A stretch of DNA of 64,000 nt from Rhodohalobacter sp. SW132 (GCF_003390325.1 NZ_QUOK01000005.1:248001-312000); one strand, 5' to 3'. Counted from the stretch's first letter, positions 9,815-18,660 are shown. A program made the numbers and translations. The notes: generated by a model from the letters alone, not told the origin.

Positions 9815-10294
9815 TTAAGATTCCCGGACTGGCTCATTCGTTGTAATTACAAATATAATCATCGGCTCTTCACCGCGGTTGGTTACGGCGTGATAAGCAT
9901 CGCCCCTCACGGATGTAACACTCCCTTTTTGAACAGGAACAGACCTGATCTCCCCATTTACACTGCTTTTTTCATGATATTCACCTTCACCACTCATTAC
10001 AACATAAAGCTCCTGCTCACTGCGGGTTCCATGGGTATGAAAACCGGCGCTTACTCCTTTCTCCGGTAAAATCATATATGCCGCAATCCGGTTGTTTACA
10101 AGCTCGCCCTCACAAAAAAGCTGCATCAGGTAGACGGTTCCGTTTCCGCCGTACATCTGTTCCCTCTTATCATACCGTGCCACCCCGCGGACCTGTTCTC
10201 CCAAGTGATGAACTTCAGGGAGTAAACAGGGTTCAATCCATGCATTAAGTTTCTTTTTTTCCTCGTCGGTGAGCTCTTTTCGTTTCTTTTTCAT
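9815..10294 (-). CDS. Cupin-domain protein
   Basis: 159-residue single-domain cupin. Cupin motif 1 reads GFHTHGTRSEQELYVVMSGEGEYH, giving His, His and Glu metal ligands; motif 2 contains GDAYHAVTNRG with the last His. The first 25 residues are very basic and charged (MKKKRKELTDEEKKK). Such stand-alone cupins bind a divalent metal and act as isomerases, dioxygenases or sensors; the reaction here cannot be told. It is 144 bp upstream of the antiporter gene on the same strand, so they could be co-transcribed. Confidence 0.8.
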   Translation of the reverse strand: MKKKRKELTDEEKKKLNAWIEPCLLPEVHHLGEQVRGVARYDKREQMYGGNGTVYLMQLFCEGELVNNRIAAYMILPEKGVSAGFHTHGTRSEQELYVVMSGEGEYHEKSSVNGEIRSVPVQKGSVTSVRGDAYHAVTNRGEEPMIIFVITTNEPVRES

Positions 10295-10432
10295 TATTCT
10301 GCTACTGTATATAAATTTTCATTTTTAGAAACATATTCTACGGGTATCACTATAGTCTAACATCATACTTGTCCATCATCATTCTCGGAAATCTAATTAT
10401 GTGAGGTATTTCCGATCAACATACATTTCTAT

Positions 10433-10449
10433 TAACTTGAGTCAAGTTA
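10433..10449. promoter_or_regulatory. 17-bp perfect palindrome ahead of the ferric-reductase-like gene
   Basis: TAACTTGAGTCAAGTTA: eight bases each side of one central base, all paired. It ends 34 bp before the ATG of the flavohaem oxidoreductase and lies between two divergently transcribed genes. This is the right size and place for a dimeric repressor or activator operator. No regulator gene is adjacent. Confidence 0.5.
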
Positions 10450-10483
10450 TCAAAAACCCTAATACAATGAATACGTTTCATTT

Positions 10484-11809
10484 ATGAAAACACGGGCGAC
10501 ATTCCTCAGGTATGCAATCAAATGGCTGACACTCTTTCTTGTTCTCGTCATTGCACCACTTGGTCTCGCTATTATTGGTCATACCGAAGAGTACCGGGGT
10601 TTTTGGGTTGAATTTGGGGTAGCACTGGGTTTTATCGGGCTTGCCATGATGGGTTTACAGTTTGTTCTAACGGCGAGATACAGTGGAATAGGCGCTCCTT
10701 TCGGCCTGGATGAACTCCTTCAGTTTCACGCAAATGCGGGATATTTTGCATGGGGATTCATCATGGGGCACTTTATCATTTTGTTTCTGGCAGACAGTGA
10801 ATTTTTAAAATTCCTGGATCCCACCGTAAACCTGCCGCGAACTCTTGCACTATCAGGTGCGATCATTGCAATAACAGCTTTAATTATTACCACTTACTGG
10901 CGAGAAAAACTGAATATTTTCTACGAATGGTGGCGGGCCTCTCATGGTCTGTTAGCTCTGTTTGTGGTTTTTGTGGGAACTGTCCATATCATGCAGGTCA
11001 GTTTTTATGTATCAGAGATCTGGCAGCAGGTTCTGTGGGTTACGATGTCTGTTGCCGCAATTGGCATGCTGGTTCACAATCGTGTCTGGCGGCCATATCA
11101 AATGAAAAAGCGCCCCTGGGAAATTGTATCCGTAACTGAGGAAGTGGACGGAACCTGGTCGGTTGAACTGGAACCTGTTGGCCATGACGGAATGAACTTC
11201 ATAGCCGGACAGTTTATTTGGATTACTGTGGGTGATTCACCTTTCAGCCTGCAGCAGCATCCCTTTACCATTTCGTCATCTGCTGAACAAAAAAACATTC
11301 AGCTTACCATAAAAGAACTTGGAGATTTCACAGCTGAGGTCGGCGAGCTGGAAATCGGCACAACAGCCTTCCTCGAAGGGCCGTACGGGAATTTTACACT
11401 CGAATCATCAACCTCACAACACAACGCATTTATCATCGGTGGAATTGGGGTTACGCCGGCCATGAGTATGCTGCGAACGCTGCGTGACCGGGGAGATCAG
11501 CGGGAAGTCACCGTTATCTACGGTACACCGTCGAAAGAACTCACCCCGTTTTATGATGAATTCAGAGAGTTATCTGCAGAACTGAACCTGAATGTTGTAC
11601 ATGTATTGGAGGAACCGGATGATTCCTGGGATGGGGAGACCGGTTTTATTGATGAGGATATTATGAAACGGCATCTCTATGATAAAATCTCATCATCAGA
11701 ATTTTTTATCTGTGGCCCTGCCCCGATGATGGACGTTGTGGAAGGAACTCTTAACGACTGGGGCGTTCCCGTTTACAGGCTCCATTCCGAACGATTTAAT
11801 ATCGCATAA
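10484..11809 (+). CDS. Ferric-reductase-like transmembrane flavohaem oxidoreductase
   Basis: 441 residues. About 10-200 is a ferric-reductase-like membrane domain with six helices; paired histidines in FHANAGYFAWGFIMGH and ASHGLLALFVVFVGTVH are suited to bis-haem ligation. The C-terminal half is a ferredoxin-reductase module: FAD motif HPFTIS (259-264), NAD(P) loop GGIGVTP (319-325) and the terminal box FFICGPAPMMD. Expected role: transfer of electrons from NAD(P)H across the membrane to ferric iron or another acceptor; a superoxide-forming NOX role is possible. It is followed by a small ORF and a convergent gene. A 17-bp palindrome upstream suggests specific control. Confidence 0.85.
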   Translation: MKTRATFLRYAIKWLTLFLVLVIAPLGLAIIGHTEEYRGFWVEFGVALGFIGLAMMGLQFVLTARYSGIGAPFGLDELLQFHANAGYFAWGFIMGHFIILFLADSEFLKFLDPTVNLPRTLALSGAIIAITALIITTYWREKLNIFYEWWRASHGLLALFVVFVGTVHIMQVSFYVSEIWQQVLWVTMSVAAIGMLVHNRVWRPYQMKKRPWEIVSVTEEVDGTWSVELEPVGHDGMNFIAGQFIWITVGDSPFSLQQHPFTISSSAEQKNIQLTIKELGDFTAEVGELEIGTTAFLEGPYGNFTLESSTSQHNAFIIGGIGVTPAMSMLRTLRDRGDQREVTVIYGTPSKELTPFYDEFRELSAELNLNVVHVLEEPDDSWDGETGFIDEDIMKRHLYDKISSSEFFICGPAPMMDVVEGTLNDWGVPVYRLHSERFNIA

Positions 11810-11837
11810 CAAAAAACATTTACACTATTAAAACCGC

Positions 11838-11921
11838 ATGTTACACGTATATATCCGTCGAACCGTTTATGTGATTGTTGTAATTCTAATTATCTCTGCG
11901 GCAATATTTGCATTCAGATAA
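11838..11921 (+). CDS. Possible 27-residue membrane peptide
   Basis: ATG frame starting 28 bp after the reductase stop: MLHVYIRRTVYVIVVILIIS then AAIFAFR. It has a basic start and one hydrophobic helix. It ends 8 bp inside the 3' end of the convergent aminotransferase gene. No ribosome site is seen. It could be a small subunit or simply chance. Confidence 0.25.
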   Translation: MLHVYIRRTVYVIVVILIISAAIFAFR

Positions 11922-13137
11922 TGCGATGTAAGGCCTCAAGAAGTTCATCTGCCTCATCCATGGTATTGTAATAGTGAGGCGAAATTCTCAAGATTGAATC
12001 AACCCCTTTTGATTTCATATCGATCACACCGGCTGTTCGGGACGCCGCACTTGTGTTGATCTTTTCCTCCCGCAGCCGTTCCACCAGTTTTTCTGGTTGA
12101 TGATGATCAAACCCCACAGAAACGATCGCACACTGATTCTCCCCGCGGTCAAAGATTCGTGCGCCGGGTAGATCTTCCAATTTTGACCGCATGTACTCCG
12201 CCAGTTTGAATGACCGATTTGCAGCAACGTCGATTCCCACTTCCATAGCGTATTCTGCTGCAGCTCCAAGGCCGAGGATCAGCGCATGGGAAAACTCCCA
12301 GTTTTCGAATCGGCGAGCGTCCGGTTCAAGCGTGTATTGATCCGGATCTGTCCATGCCGCGCCGTGGGTATCGGGGAAAAGTGGCTCCATACCTCGTTCC
12401 AGCATGCGGTTTGAAACATAAAGAAATCCGATTCCTCTCGGCCCTCTGAGAAATTTTCGGGCGGTGGCAGCCAGGAAATCACAGTTCAGGGTTTCTACAT
12501 CAACCGGAATTTGTCCCACCGCCTGGCAGGCATCCAGAACAAACGTCACTTCCGTTTCCCTGCAGATTTCACCGACAGCCTGTGCGTCCTGCACCAGTCC
12601 GGAATTTGTGGGAATCCAGCTCATCAGAACCAGTTTTGGACGTTTCTTTCTGATCAGCTTCCGGACCGATTCGGCATCCACACCGCCGGAGGATAGATCA
12701 TCAGCCCGTTTAATTTCAACTCCAAATCTCTTCGCAAGGCTCAATAGCATGATTTGGTTTGAGGAATAATCGACGTTGGTTGTAAGAATCGCATCCCCCC
12801 GCTGGAAATCAAATGAACTGAGCGCCTGCGAGGTCGCAACGGTGGCGTTCTCAACCATCGCAATGTTGGATGGTTGAGTTTGAATCAAATCAGCAACCGA
12901 CCGGTAAGCCTTTTCAGTCCGATCATTTTCCAGTTCAGCGGCTTCATATCCGCCGATCCGGGCTTCAAGATTCAGATGTTCGTGAACGGCATCAATCACC
13001 GGCTGCGGCATGAGTGCAGCCCCAGCGTTATTGAGATGATTCCGATGTTGACATCCGGGAGTATCATCCCGCCATTTTTGGAGAAGGTTTTCAGCGGACA
13101 GCTCTTCAGGTCGGTTATTCATGTTTAAAAAGTACAT
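11914..13137 (-). CDS. Class V PLP-dependent aminotransferase-fold enzyme
   Basis: About 407 residues from the ATG at 13137; a TTG four codons further up is open but unlikely, and a Met at 13122 is another choice. The PLP Lys228 lies in ATARKFLRGPRGIGFLYVS, the signature of the isopenicillin-N-epimerase / EgtE / cysteine-desulfurase-like branch; DACQAVGQIPVDV supplies the Asp that holds the pyridine nitrogen. Members catalyse C-S lyase, epimerase or desulfurase chemistry, so the substrate is open. A 50-codon relic of a paralogue lies at 27912-28064, showing that the gene was once present twice. Confidence 0.85.
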   Translation of the reverse strand: MYFLNMNNRPEELSAENLLQKWRDDTPGCQHRNHLNNAGAALMPQPVIDAVHEHLNLEARIGGYEAAELENDRTEKAYRSVADLIQTQPSNIAMVENATVATSQALSSFDFQRGDAILTTNVDYSSNQIMLLSLAKRFGVEIKRADDLSSGGVDAESVRKLIRKKRPKLVLMSWIPTNSGLVQDAQAVGEICRETEVTFVLDACQAVGQIPVDVETLNCDFLAATARKFLRGPRGIGFLYVSNRMLERGMEPLFPDTHGAAWTDPDQYTLEPDARRFENWEFSHALILGLGAAAEYAMEVGIDVAANRSFKLAEYMRSKLEDLPGARIFDRGENQCAIVSVGFDHHQPEKLVERLREEKINTSAASRTAGVIDMKSKGVDSILRISPHYYNTMDEADELLEALHRII

Positions 13138-13190
13138 TTTTTTAACCAAGAGATGTGTACTGATTTTGAATAAAATTCAATTCAACTAAA

Positions 13191-13368
13191 GTCATGCCGT
13201 GCCCCGACACGGCATCTCCCGTTCTCGACCGAATTCTAAACCCTGCCACTGACTCACACTTACTCCATGCCAAAGATGGGAGATTGCGGGTCTGGGCCCG
13301 CGATGACAGTGGATGGTTTTGAACCAATTGAAGTCATCCCGGACGCTGATCCGGCGTCTCCCATTCTC
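13191..13368. repeat. Structured GTCATCCCG-type repeats, one and a half units
   Basis: First unit 13191-13307: ends GTCAT...ATGAC, inner pair ATCTCCC (13214-13220) / GGGAGAT (13278-13284), and two side hairpins, GCCGTG/CACGGC and GCGGG/CCCGC. A second, partial unit starts at 13333 (GTCATCCCGGA, hairpin CCGGA/TCCGG), followed like the first by a similar AAATTCTAAAC..TGCC stretch, so the block is a tandem duplication with a period of about 142 bp. A related element lies at 26783-26877. It fills the gap between the aminotransferase and the next gene; no coding seen. Confidence 0.7.
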
Positions 13369-13481
13369 CTCCAAATTCTAAACTCTGCCTACTGGCTCAT
13401 AAGCAAGGTCTTTTGCAAAAAAGACAAACCCGGACTATCGATTCCGGATTTGTTATTGTTTTAACGTTTACTCTGAATGCT

Positions 13482-14090
13482 CTAAAGCGTCCTCTCGTCT
13501 CTCGATATAATTCCACTGAATGCAATCCTGTTGCCATACTCTTTGAAGTTCAGCACCTGTTCCATGCTGCCATCCGATAGAATGATGTTATACTCTGTCT
13601 GATAAGTATCAAAGTCTTTTACAATCTTCTCATTGGCAATCATATGCCATCCTTCATATTTATCATAAAAAATAAATTCCAGGATGGCGTGTGGGATGTG
13701 AGTATCATTAATACGTAACAACGATTCGACAAGATTCCCATCTTTATCATAGGTTGCTCGCACGTTAATTTTTGCTCCTTTTCCACTCAAAACATAGTGA
13801 GTTGCTTGTTTGTGAGATAGATTTTTGAGTTTCCAGTTCCATCCCCTGCTTTTGAGGAAATCATCGTTTTTCATACAGTGAATGGTTCTCAAAAAAGGAT
13901 AATCTTCTTCAAGTATAGTATTAATGGGTTTCCTGTCAGTTTCAAACGAACCCATGTTTGTGCAATCCGCAATTTCATAATCTGTAATTACTATCGATGC
14001 ATCTTCCGACGACTGTGCATGCAACGAACTGAATAACAGGAAAAGAAATGCAGTAATAACTACTATTAGTGTGATATTTGATGTTCTCAT
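13482..14090 (-). CDS. Exported protein of unknown function
   Basis: 202 residues with a clear signal peptide (MRTSNITLIVVITAFLFLLF then SSLHAQ). The mature part is beta-rich with conserved-looking aromatic residues (CMKNDDFLKSRGWNWKLKN, FYDKYEGWHMIANEK). I do not recognise the family. Two Cys residues (in ADCTNMG and IHCMKND) could form a disulfide in the periplasm. Stand-alone gene, AT-richer than its neighbours, with 465 bp of mostly featureless sequence upstream. Confidence 0.65.
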   Translation of the reverse strand: MRTSNITLIVVITAFLFLLFSSLHAQSSEDASIVITDYEIADCTNMGSFETDRKPINTILEEDYPFLRTIHCMKNDDFLKSRGWNWKLKNLSHKQATHYVLSGKGAKINVRATYDKDGNLVESLLRINDTHIPHAILEFIFYDKYEGWHMIANEKIVKDFDTYQTEYNIILSDGSMEQVLNFKEYGNRIAFSGIISRDERTL

Positions 14091-14442
14091 AATTCCTCTT
14101 GTTTAACTTTTTGATTGTGCCATCTAATACGGCGTTTAATTTTCACCAATGAGATTTTAATCTCTCACTTTTTCATCATCTATATTGACGCTAGGTAAAC
14201 TGTACTGATGTATCTCTGTAATTAATGTAAATACCCGAATGAATAGATTCTCTCGTATATCGTTCAGATAGTGACAATTTTGATTCACAGTGAACGTGGG
14301 GTGTTTATACTACCGCAGTTACAGTGCTAATTGAGGGGTAAAGAACGAGGATTAGTCGAATTTTTTTGTAACTACTACTTTAGAAAGGCTGCAAAAAAAT
14401 GATAGTAAATTTCGCTTTAGTTAAATTTACAGGCAAACAAAT
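14091..14442. other. Gap without a recognisable gene
   Basis: AT-rich sequence between the exported unknown and the terminator-like palindrome. Presumably it holds the promoter of the exported gene; no open frame, repeat or RNA gene stands out. Confidence 0.5.
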
Positions 14443-14475
14443 AACCCTCCAAGAGTTTCGAACTATTGGAGGGTT
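14443..14475 (-). terminator. 33-bp 15-3-15 palindrome acting as terminator of the TPR gene
   Basis: AACCCTCCAAGAGTT / tcg / AACTATTGGAGGGTT, one mismatch. Read on the minus strand it is followed by ATTTGTTTG, 81 bp after the TPR gene stop, so it probably ends that transcript. The same 33-bp design occurs four times inside the 5-oxoprolinase gene (42190, 42463, 42751, 43865). Confidence 0.65.
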
Positions 14476-14555
14476 TGATGAAAGTTTTTTGAAGAGCATT
14501 AACAATTTGTTTCAACTTTAAAATTGAACTTAGGTACAAAAAATAAATCGCAGTT

Positions 14556-16208
14556 TTACCTCACCACACTCGCTGTTAGCTCGATATCCGCATGTTTCCA
14601 GGACTCATCAAACCGGACTTTTACCTGCCGGGCTTCAGTCGCTTTTCCCTGGGCGTCAAGGCTCTGCCAGAGGCCGAACAGTGACCAGCCGTTTTTGGGA
14701 AATTCATCCAGATCCTCTCTATACACTGTTTCTGCTTGTTCAGCCATTCCGGCATCAAGCAAAACAGCACCCAGTTTTTGCCGCACCGGGTAGAACCACT
14801 TTGGCGGTTCGTCGTAGGGGATCTCACTTTCAATCACCAGGGCATCCTCAAATTTTGAAATGGCTGTATCGTAATCTTCATGTCCGGCCGCGATCTCTCC
14901 CTCCAAAACATAACGGGCAATCTTCAGGAGATTCCTGTGATCCGGATCGATCTCCAGCGCTTCATCTTCTGCTATGCTAATGATCTGTCCCAGCTCTTGA
15001 TCAGCCAGATCGAAATCCCCGCGTGCTGAATAGGCTTTTCCGCGCGCGTAATGCCAAATTCCATCTGAATAGAACAGATTCTCACCAGGTTCCGGATGGC
15101 TCATAATTTCATCCCACATTCCAAAGCGGACATATGCAAAAAGCGGAATCACCTTAAAGTGCTCCAGCAGCGGGATTCCTGTTGCATGAATGGCTTCCTC
15201 ATGTACAAGATCTGCTGTTTGATGCGCCGCTTCGATACTGAGATCTTTTCGTCCTTCAAGAGTGGCCGTTGCCCACAAAAAGTGCTGATTGTGGGGAACA
15301 TACACCAGGGGATAAACACCCTGCGCGTTGCACTGTGCTACATAATCATTATCGGATTCTATGGCCCGCTGGTTGGCAAGCGTTCCTTCGTGATATTCCC
15401 CGACACGGATATAGGTATGAGACGGCATATGCACCAGGTGGCCCGCACCCGGAACGGCCAGCCTGAGATTGTTAGCACTTTCCAGCGCAAGTTCAGGCGT
15501 GCTTGAGGCTTCCGTGGCATGGATATAGAGGTGATTAACTCCGATGTGATGCGGATTTACTTCTATCACTGACTCCAATACCGACAGTATTTTGGGAGTC
15601 CACGGCTGTGGGTCACCGTTTTTTGCCCAGAAATCCCACGGATGCAGATCCATCAGCGCTTCCGCATAGAGTGCCTGTATATGCTGGTCATCCGGGTACG
15701 TATTGGCAAGTTTTTCCATTGCTTCGGAATAGGCAATATCGAGCGAAGTCCGATCTTCCGGAGGATTTTCTTCGTAGCGGGTTGACAACGCGTTGATAAA
15801 ATCCTGCTCTTTTTGTGTTCCGTTTGCCTTCAATTCCTGAGCTTTTTGAAGAGCCTCCCATGCCACCGGAATGGCAGGTTCCATCATCGGTACATTCAGA
15901 TTCGGGCCTTGTACCAGGGCAATTCCCCACCAAGGCATCGGGTGATCAGGGTCCAGTTCAGCCGCCTGTCGAAAACTTCGTTCTGCCTCCGCATGATTGA
16001 AGGCAAACGTAAGTATCATTGCTTGATTGAAAAACCGCTGAGCCAGATCGTCGTCCGTGGAGATCTCAAAATGAGTATCTCCCATTCCTTCGAGAAGTGG
16101 AGCAAACTGGCCCTCAAATAGGTTTCGGTTTTCATCTGCCTGTTGGGCGTTAGCAAAACCGAAACATCCAAAAATCAAGAATAGTGTAGAAATTAGTTTG
16201 CGCTTCAT
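14556..16208 (-). CDS. Exported TPR-repeat protein
   Basis: 550 residues with a signal peptide (MKRKLISTLFLIFGCFGFAN ending AQQ). Repeated helix pairs of TPR type are visible, for example FNHAEAERSFRQAAELDPDH (about 75-95), YSARGDFDLADQELGQ, HEDYDTAISKFEDALVI and GMAEQAETVYREDLDEFP. Several PDH and HIGVNHLYIHATEAS motifs give a His-rich core seen in this tetratricopeptide family of exported proteins; function unknown, probably a protein-interaction scaffold in the periplasm. It starts 4 bp after the stop of the upstream flavin oxidase gene (16212), so the two form an operon. Confidence 0.8.
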   Translation of the reverse strand: MKRKLISTLFLIFGCFGFANAQQADENRNLFEGQFAPLLEGMGDTHFEISTDDDLAQRFFNQAMILTFAFNHAEAERSFRQAAELDPDHPMPWWGIALVQGPNLNVPMMEPAIPVAWEALQKAQELKANGTQKEQDFINALSTRYEENPPEDRTSLDIAYSEAMEKLANTYPDDQHIQALYAEALMDLHPWDFWAKNGDPQPWTPKILSVLESVIEVNPHHIGVNHLYIHATEASSTPELALESANNLRLAVPGAGHLVHMPSHTYIRVGEYHEGTLANQRAIESDNDYVAQCNAQGVYPLVYVPHNQHFLWATATLEGRKDLSIEAAHQTADLVHEEAIHATGIPLLEHFKVIPLFAYVRFGMWDEIMSHPEPGENLFYSDGIWHYARGKAYSARGDFDLADQELGQIISIAEDEALEIDPDHRNLLKIARYVLEGEIAAGHEDYDTAISKFEDALVIESEIPYDEPPKWFYPVRQKLGAVLLDAGMAEQAETVYREDLDEFPKNGWSLFGLWQSLDAQGKATEARQVKVRFDESWKHADIELTASVVR

Positions 16209-16211
16209 GAT

Positions 16212-17579
16212 TTACTCCGGTCTGATATTCTGGTTGATATGGAAAAAGTTTTCCGGGTCATATTTGGCTTTTACTTTCTGCAGTCGCTTGTAATTATCAC
16301 CGTACGAAGCTTCTACACGATCCTGCCCTTCCTCCATCATAAAATTGATGTAGGATCCTCCCAGCGTGTGAGGGTGTACGGCTTTCCAGTAATCCCGGGC
16401 CCATGTTTTGATTTTTTCAGTATTCTCAGGATCGGGATCTACGCCTACGATCACCATTGACCACCAGGCGTCCCGCTTGTTCCACGCCGTTTCATCGCTT
16501 CCAGCCTCGTGTGCGGCACCATCCACCGGATAGAGATGCATGGTGGATTGAGAAGTAGGGACTTCGGCAAACTTTTTGTGTTCCTGAATGGCTTCATCAC
16601 TCAAATCTTTGACAAAATCACCCTTCCAATACCATTGGTGACCTTTGGGATAAAGGGCGTCAAACATCGACTGCAGCGCCGGATATGGCATCTCAACGGT
16701 AAATTCAAACAGCGGCTCAGCTACATCACGGGCTTGCTGCACAAATCCTTCAAACTGGTCCCCCGGGCCCGTGTAGCACCATAGCAGTCCGCACACTTTT
16801 TTACCATGAATCTCTTCCGGAAATGGATCACCGGCAGCCACTTCCGCTACAAGGTAGAAAGCGTACACATCGTCCGGCATTTCAGGAAGCCAGTCGCGAT
16901 ACCACTTCATGGTGATTTCAAGCTGATCAATTGGCCAGAATAGCGGACCGGCGATCACATTTTTAACGGGATGCAGCCGGTATTCAAATGAAGTTACAAC
17001 CCCGAAGTTTCCGCCGCCGCCGCGCAAAGCCCAATACAGGTCTGCATTTTCTTTTTCATCTGCGTGTACAAGTTTTCCATCGGCAAGTACAACGTTCGCG
17101 CTAATGAGATTATCAATGGTGAGGCCATATTTACGGGTCAGGTATCCGTGCCCGCCTCCGAGTGTCAGTCCGCCCACACCCGTTGTGGAGATAACTCCGC
17201 TGACCGTTGCCAGGCCGTAATCATGAGTTGCGGTATCCACCTCACCCCAGGTGCAGCCGGCCTCAACACAGGCTGTTCTATTTTCAGCATCTATCAGGAT
17301 GCCTTTCATTGGAGACAGATCGATTACCAGTCCGTCATCCACCAGTGCAAGGCCGGGGCCACTGTGCCCGCCGCTTCGAATGGACACCTCCATTTTTTTA
17401 TCTTTGGCATATTTTACAGCCTCTATGACATCATCCGCTGATTTACACTTTGCAATAAGCGCCGGCCGCTTATCGATCATTCCGTTGTATATGCTGCGCT
17501 CCTCATCATAGGTTGCATCACCGGGGCGAATGAGTTCCAGGTTCAGATTGTGTTTTAAATCACTTGTTACTGTTTCCAT
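16212..17579 (-). CDS. FAD-linked oxidase with BBE C terminus
   Basis: 455 residues of the VAO/PCMH flavin oxidase family. The FAD domain has SIRSGGHSGPG with His72 as the likely covalent 8-alpha flavin ligand. The second covalent Cys of berberine-bridge-type enzymes is missing: the place reads VSGVISTTGVGGLTLGGG. The C-terminal BBE signature is YDPENFFHINQNI. Expected chemistry: oxidation of an alcohol, sugar or amine with transfer of electrons to oxygen. Operon with the exported TPR protein, though this enzyme has no signal peptide. A nearly complete deletion derivative of a paralogue exists at 21589-21726, and the upstream region is duplicated at 22425. Confidence 0.88.
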   Translation of the reverse strand: METVTSDLKHNLNLELIRPGDATYDEERSIYNGMIDKRPALIAKCKSADDVIEAVKYAKDKKMEVSIRSGGHSGPGLALVDDGLVIDLSPMKGILIDAENRTACVEAGCTWGEVDTATHDYGLATVSGVISTTGVGGLTLGGGHGYLTRKYGLTIDNLISANVVLADGKLVHADEKENADLYWALRGGGGNFGVVTSFEYRLHPVKNVIAGPLFWPIDQLEITMKWYRDWLPEMPDDVYAFYLVAEVAAGDPFPEEIHGKKVCGLLWCYTGPGDQFEGFVQQARDVAEPLFEFTVEMPYPALQSMFDALYPKGHQWYWKGDFVKDLSDEAIQEHKKFAEVPTSQSTMHLYPVDGAAHEAGSDETAWNKRDAWWSMVIVGVDPDPENTEKIKTWARDYWKAVHPHTLGGSYINFMMEEGQDRVEASYGDNYKRLQKVKAKYDPENFFHINQNIRPE

Positions 17580-17627
17580 AGGTCTCTTGTTTTTTTGTGT
17601 TAATTGAGTACAGTTGGGTAAAAAATC

Positions 17628-17662
17628 AGACCCTGACAGGACTTTTGGACAATGTCAGGTCT
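17628..17662. repeat. CTGACA/TGTCAG inverted repeat upstream of the flavin oxidase
   Basis: AGACCCTGACA (17628-17638) pairs with TGTCAGGTCT (17653-17662) with one bulged base. A related hairpin is at 21793-21840. It lies in the leader region of the oxidase gene. Confidence 0.5.
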
Positions 17663-17700
17663 TGTGATAAAGTCGATAGATGTCTCTTCAACTCTATTGT

Positions 17701-17768
17701 CAATCTATTCGAGAGGGAGGTGTGAATCCATCACATTCCGTTCAATAAGTAACAATTTTGAATCATAT
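17701..17768. repeat. Duplicated upstream block, copy 1
   Basis: About 68 bp running AATCTATTCG...CACATTCCGTTCAATAAGTA ACAATTTTGAATCATA, closely matched by 22425-22489. Copy 1 lies 122-189 bp before the flavin oxidase start. Shared promoter or leftover of a segment duplication. Confidence 0.65.
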
Positions 17769-17851
17769 ATAGGCTTAGTGGCTGAACTTTGAAAACATGA
17801 GCATCCTAAAACGGAGCGACAGGAGTAAAAGAGATTAAAGGCAATTAATTG

Positions 17852-18172
17852 CTACCGTATTTTAACATCTCCATTGGCCAATCGCACCTGTCCACTTACC
17901 TTAAATGAATGGCTGGCATCAGTTAAACCACGATCCATTAATTCTTTTGAGATCGCCAATGCTGTGGCTTTGTCAACGACAAAATTATTGTCTACAGGCA
18001 CCTTTAATTTCGCCTGCAATTCACGCACCTTCTTGATGGTATCTTTTCCGGCGATGCTTTTGATAACCACCTCCTGGGAAACAGAAAACCCCAATGCAGC
18101 CAGTGCCTTTTGAAGTAAACTTACGTTATGGGTTTGTTGGTTCCGGGTAATGGGTTTCAGTGGAGTTTTCAT
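17852..18172 (-). CDS. Truncated peptidoglycan-binding-like N-terminal fragment
   Basis: 106 residues. About 15-75 looks like a peptidoglycan-binding-type helical repeat pair (VSLLQKALAALGF, TIKKVRELQAKLKVPVDNNF, VDKATALAISKEL); the end, SFKVSGQVRLANGDVKIR, is the first strand of a carboxypeptidase-regulatory-like beta sandwich that stops abruptly. In related large Tc-toxin / neuraminidase-like proteins, as I recall them, this same N terminus continues for many hundred residues. I infer that this is a truncated remnant, or a short stand-alone form. No continuation was found downstream. Confidence 0.55.
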   Translation of the reverse strand: MKTPLKPITRNQQTHNVSLLQKALAALGFSVSQEVVIKSIAGKDTIKKVRELQAKLKVPVDNNFVVDKATALAISKELMDRGLTDASHSFKVSGQVRLANGDVKIR

Positions 18173-18531
18173 GATTTCGCATTTTAAATGTTACATATAG
18201 TCACTTCATTTTAGTATTTATTTATTCTGTGGATGTTTTTTTTCATCAACTCAAATATTTTCTAAATACAATGGTAAAAATCTTTGATAAAGACTCTTAT
18301 CGCTATATCTGTAGTTTATTTGTTGTAGTCATTATACTATTTCAGAAATATTTCATGTTTTATCCTGCAAATTCCAGGATAGCGAATTTTTCTTGTCATC
18401 AATGGAGAACTCCAATTTGACCAGCCACTTATCGGATTGTGGTGAGTAATCTGCGGTCCAATTCCCTTGTTGGTTACTAACTATAATAGTTTTTTGCTTG
18501 CAGCATTAGCCGGTATAGAAGAGATATTTAC
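18173..18531. other. AT-rich gap with a possible C-terminal relic
   Basis: On the minus strand, 18353 to about 18508 is open without a start codon and reads CCKQKTIIVSNQQGNWTADY then SPQSDKWLVKLEFSIDDKK, ending at TGA. It may be the tail of a lost small lipoprotein or beta-sandwich protein. Nothing else is recognisable. Confidence 0.3.
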
Positions 18532-18660
18532 TTACTTCGCTATCTCCTTTAAATCTTGTTTGTAAGGCTTATTATTGTTGTAGGCTATTAATAGCATTAA
18601 TAACAGGACAGTGGTATAAAGGAAATAATTCGATTTAGGTATTTGGTTATTTTTAGACAT
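18532..18660 (-). CDS. Small single-helix membrane protein
   Basis: 42 residues: MSKNNQIPKSNYFLYTTVLL LMLLIAYNNN then KPYKQDLKEIAK. One transmembrane helix (about 13-27) between polar, lysine-rich ends. It starts 19 bp after the stop of the coiled-coil membrane protein gene on the same strand, so they are probably co-expressed. No Shine-Dalgarno is visible. Its good hydrophobic/polar layout and operon position argue for a real gene. Confidence 0.5.
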   Translation of the reverse strand: MSKNNQIPKSNYFLYTTVLLLMLLIAYNNNKPYKQDLKEIAK

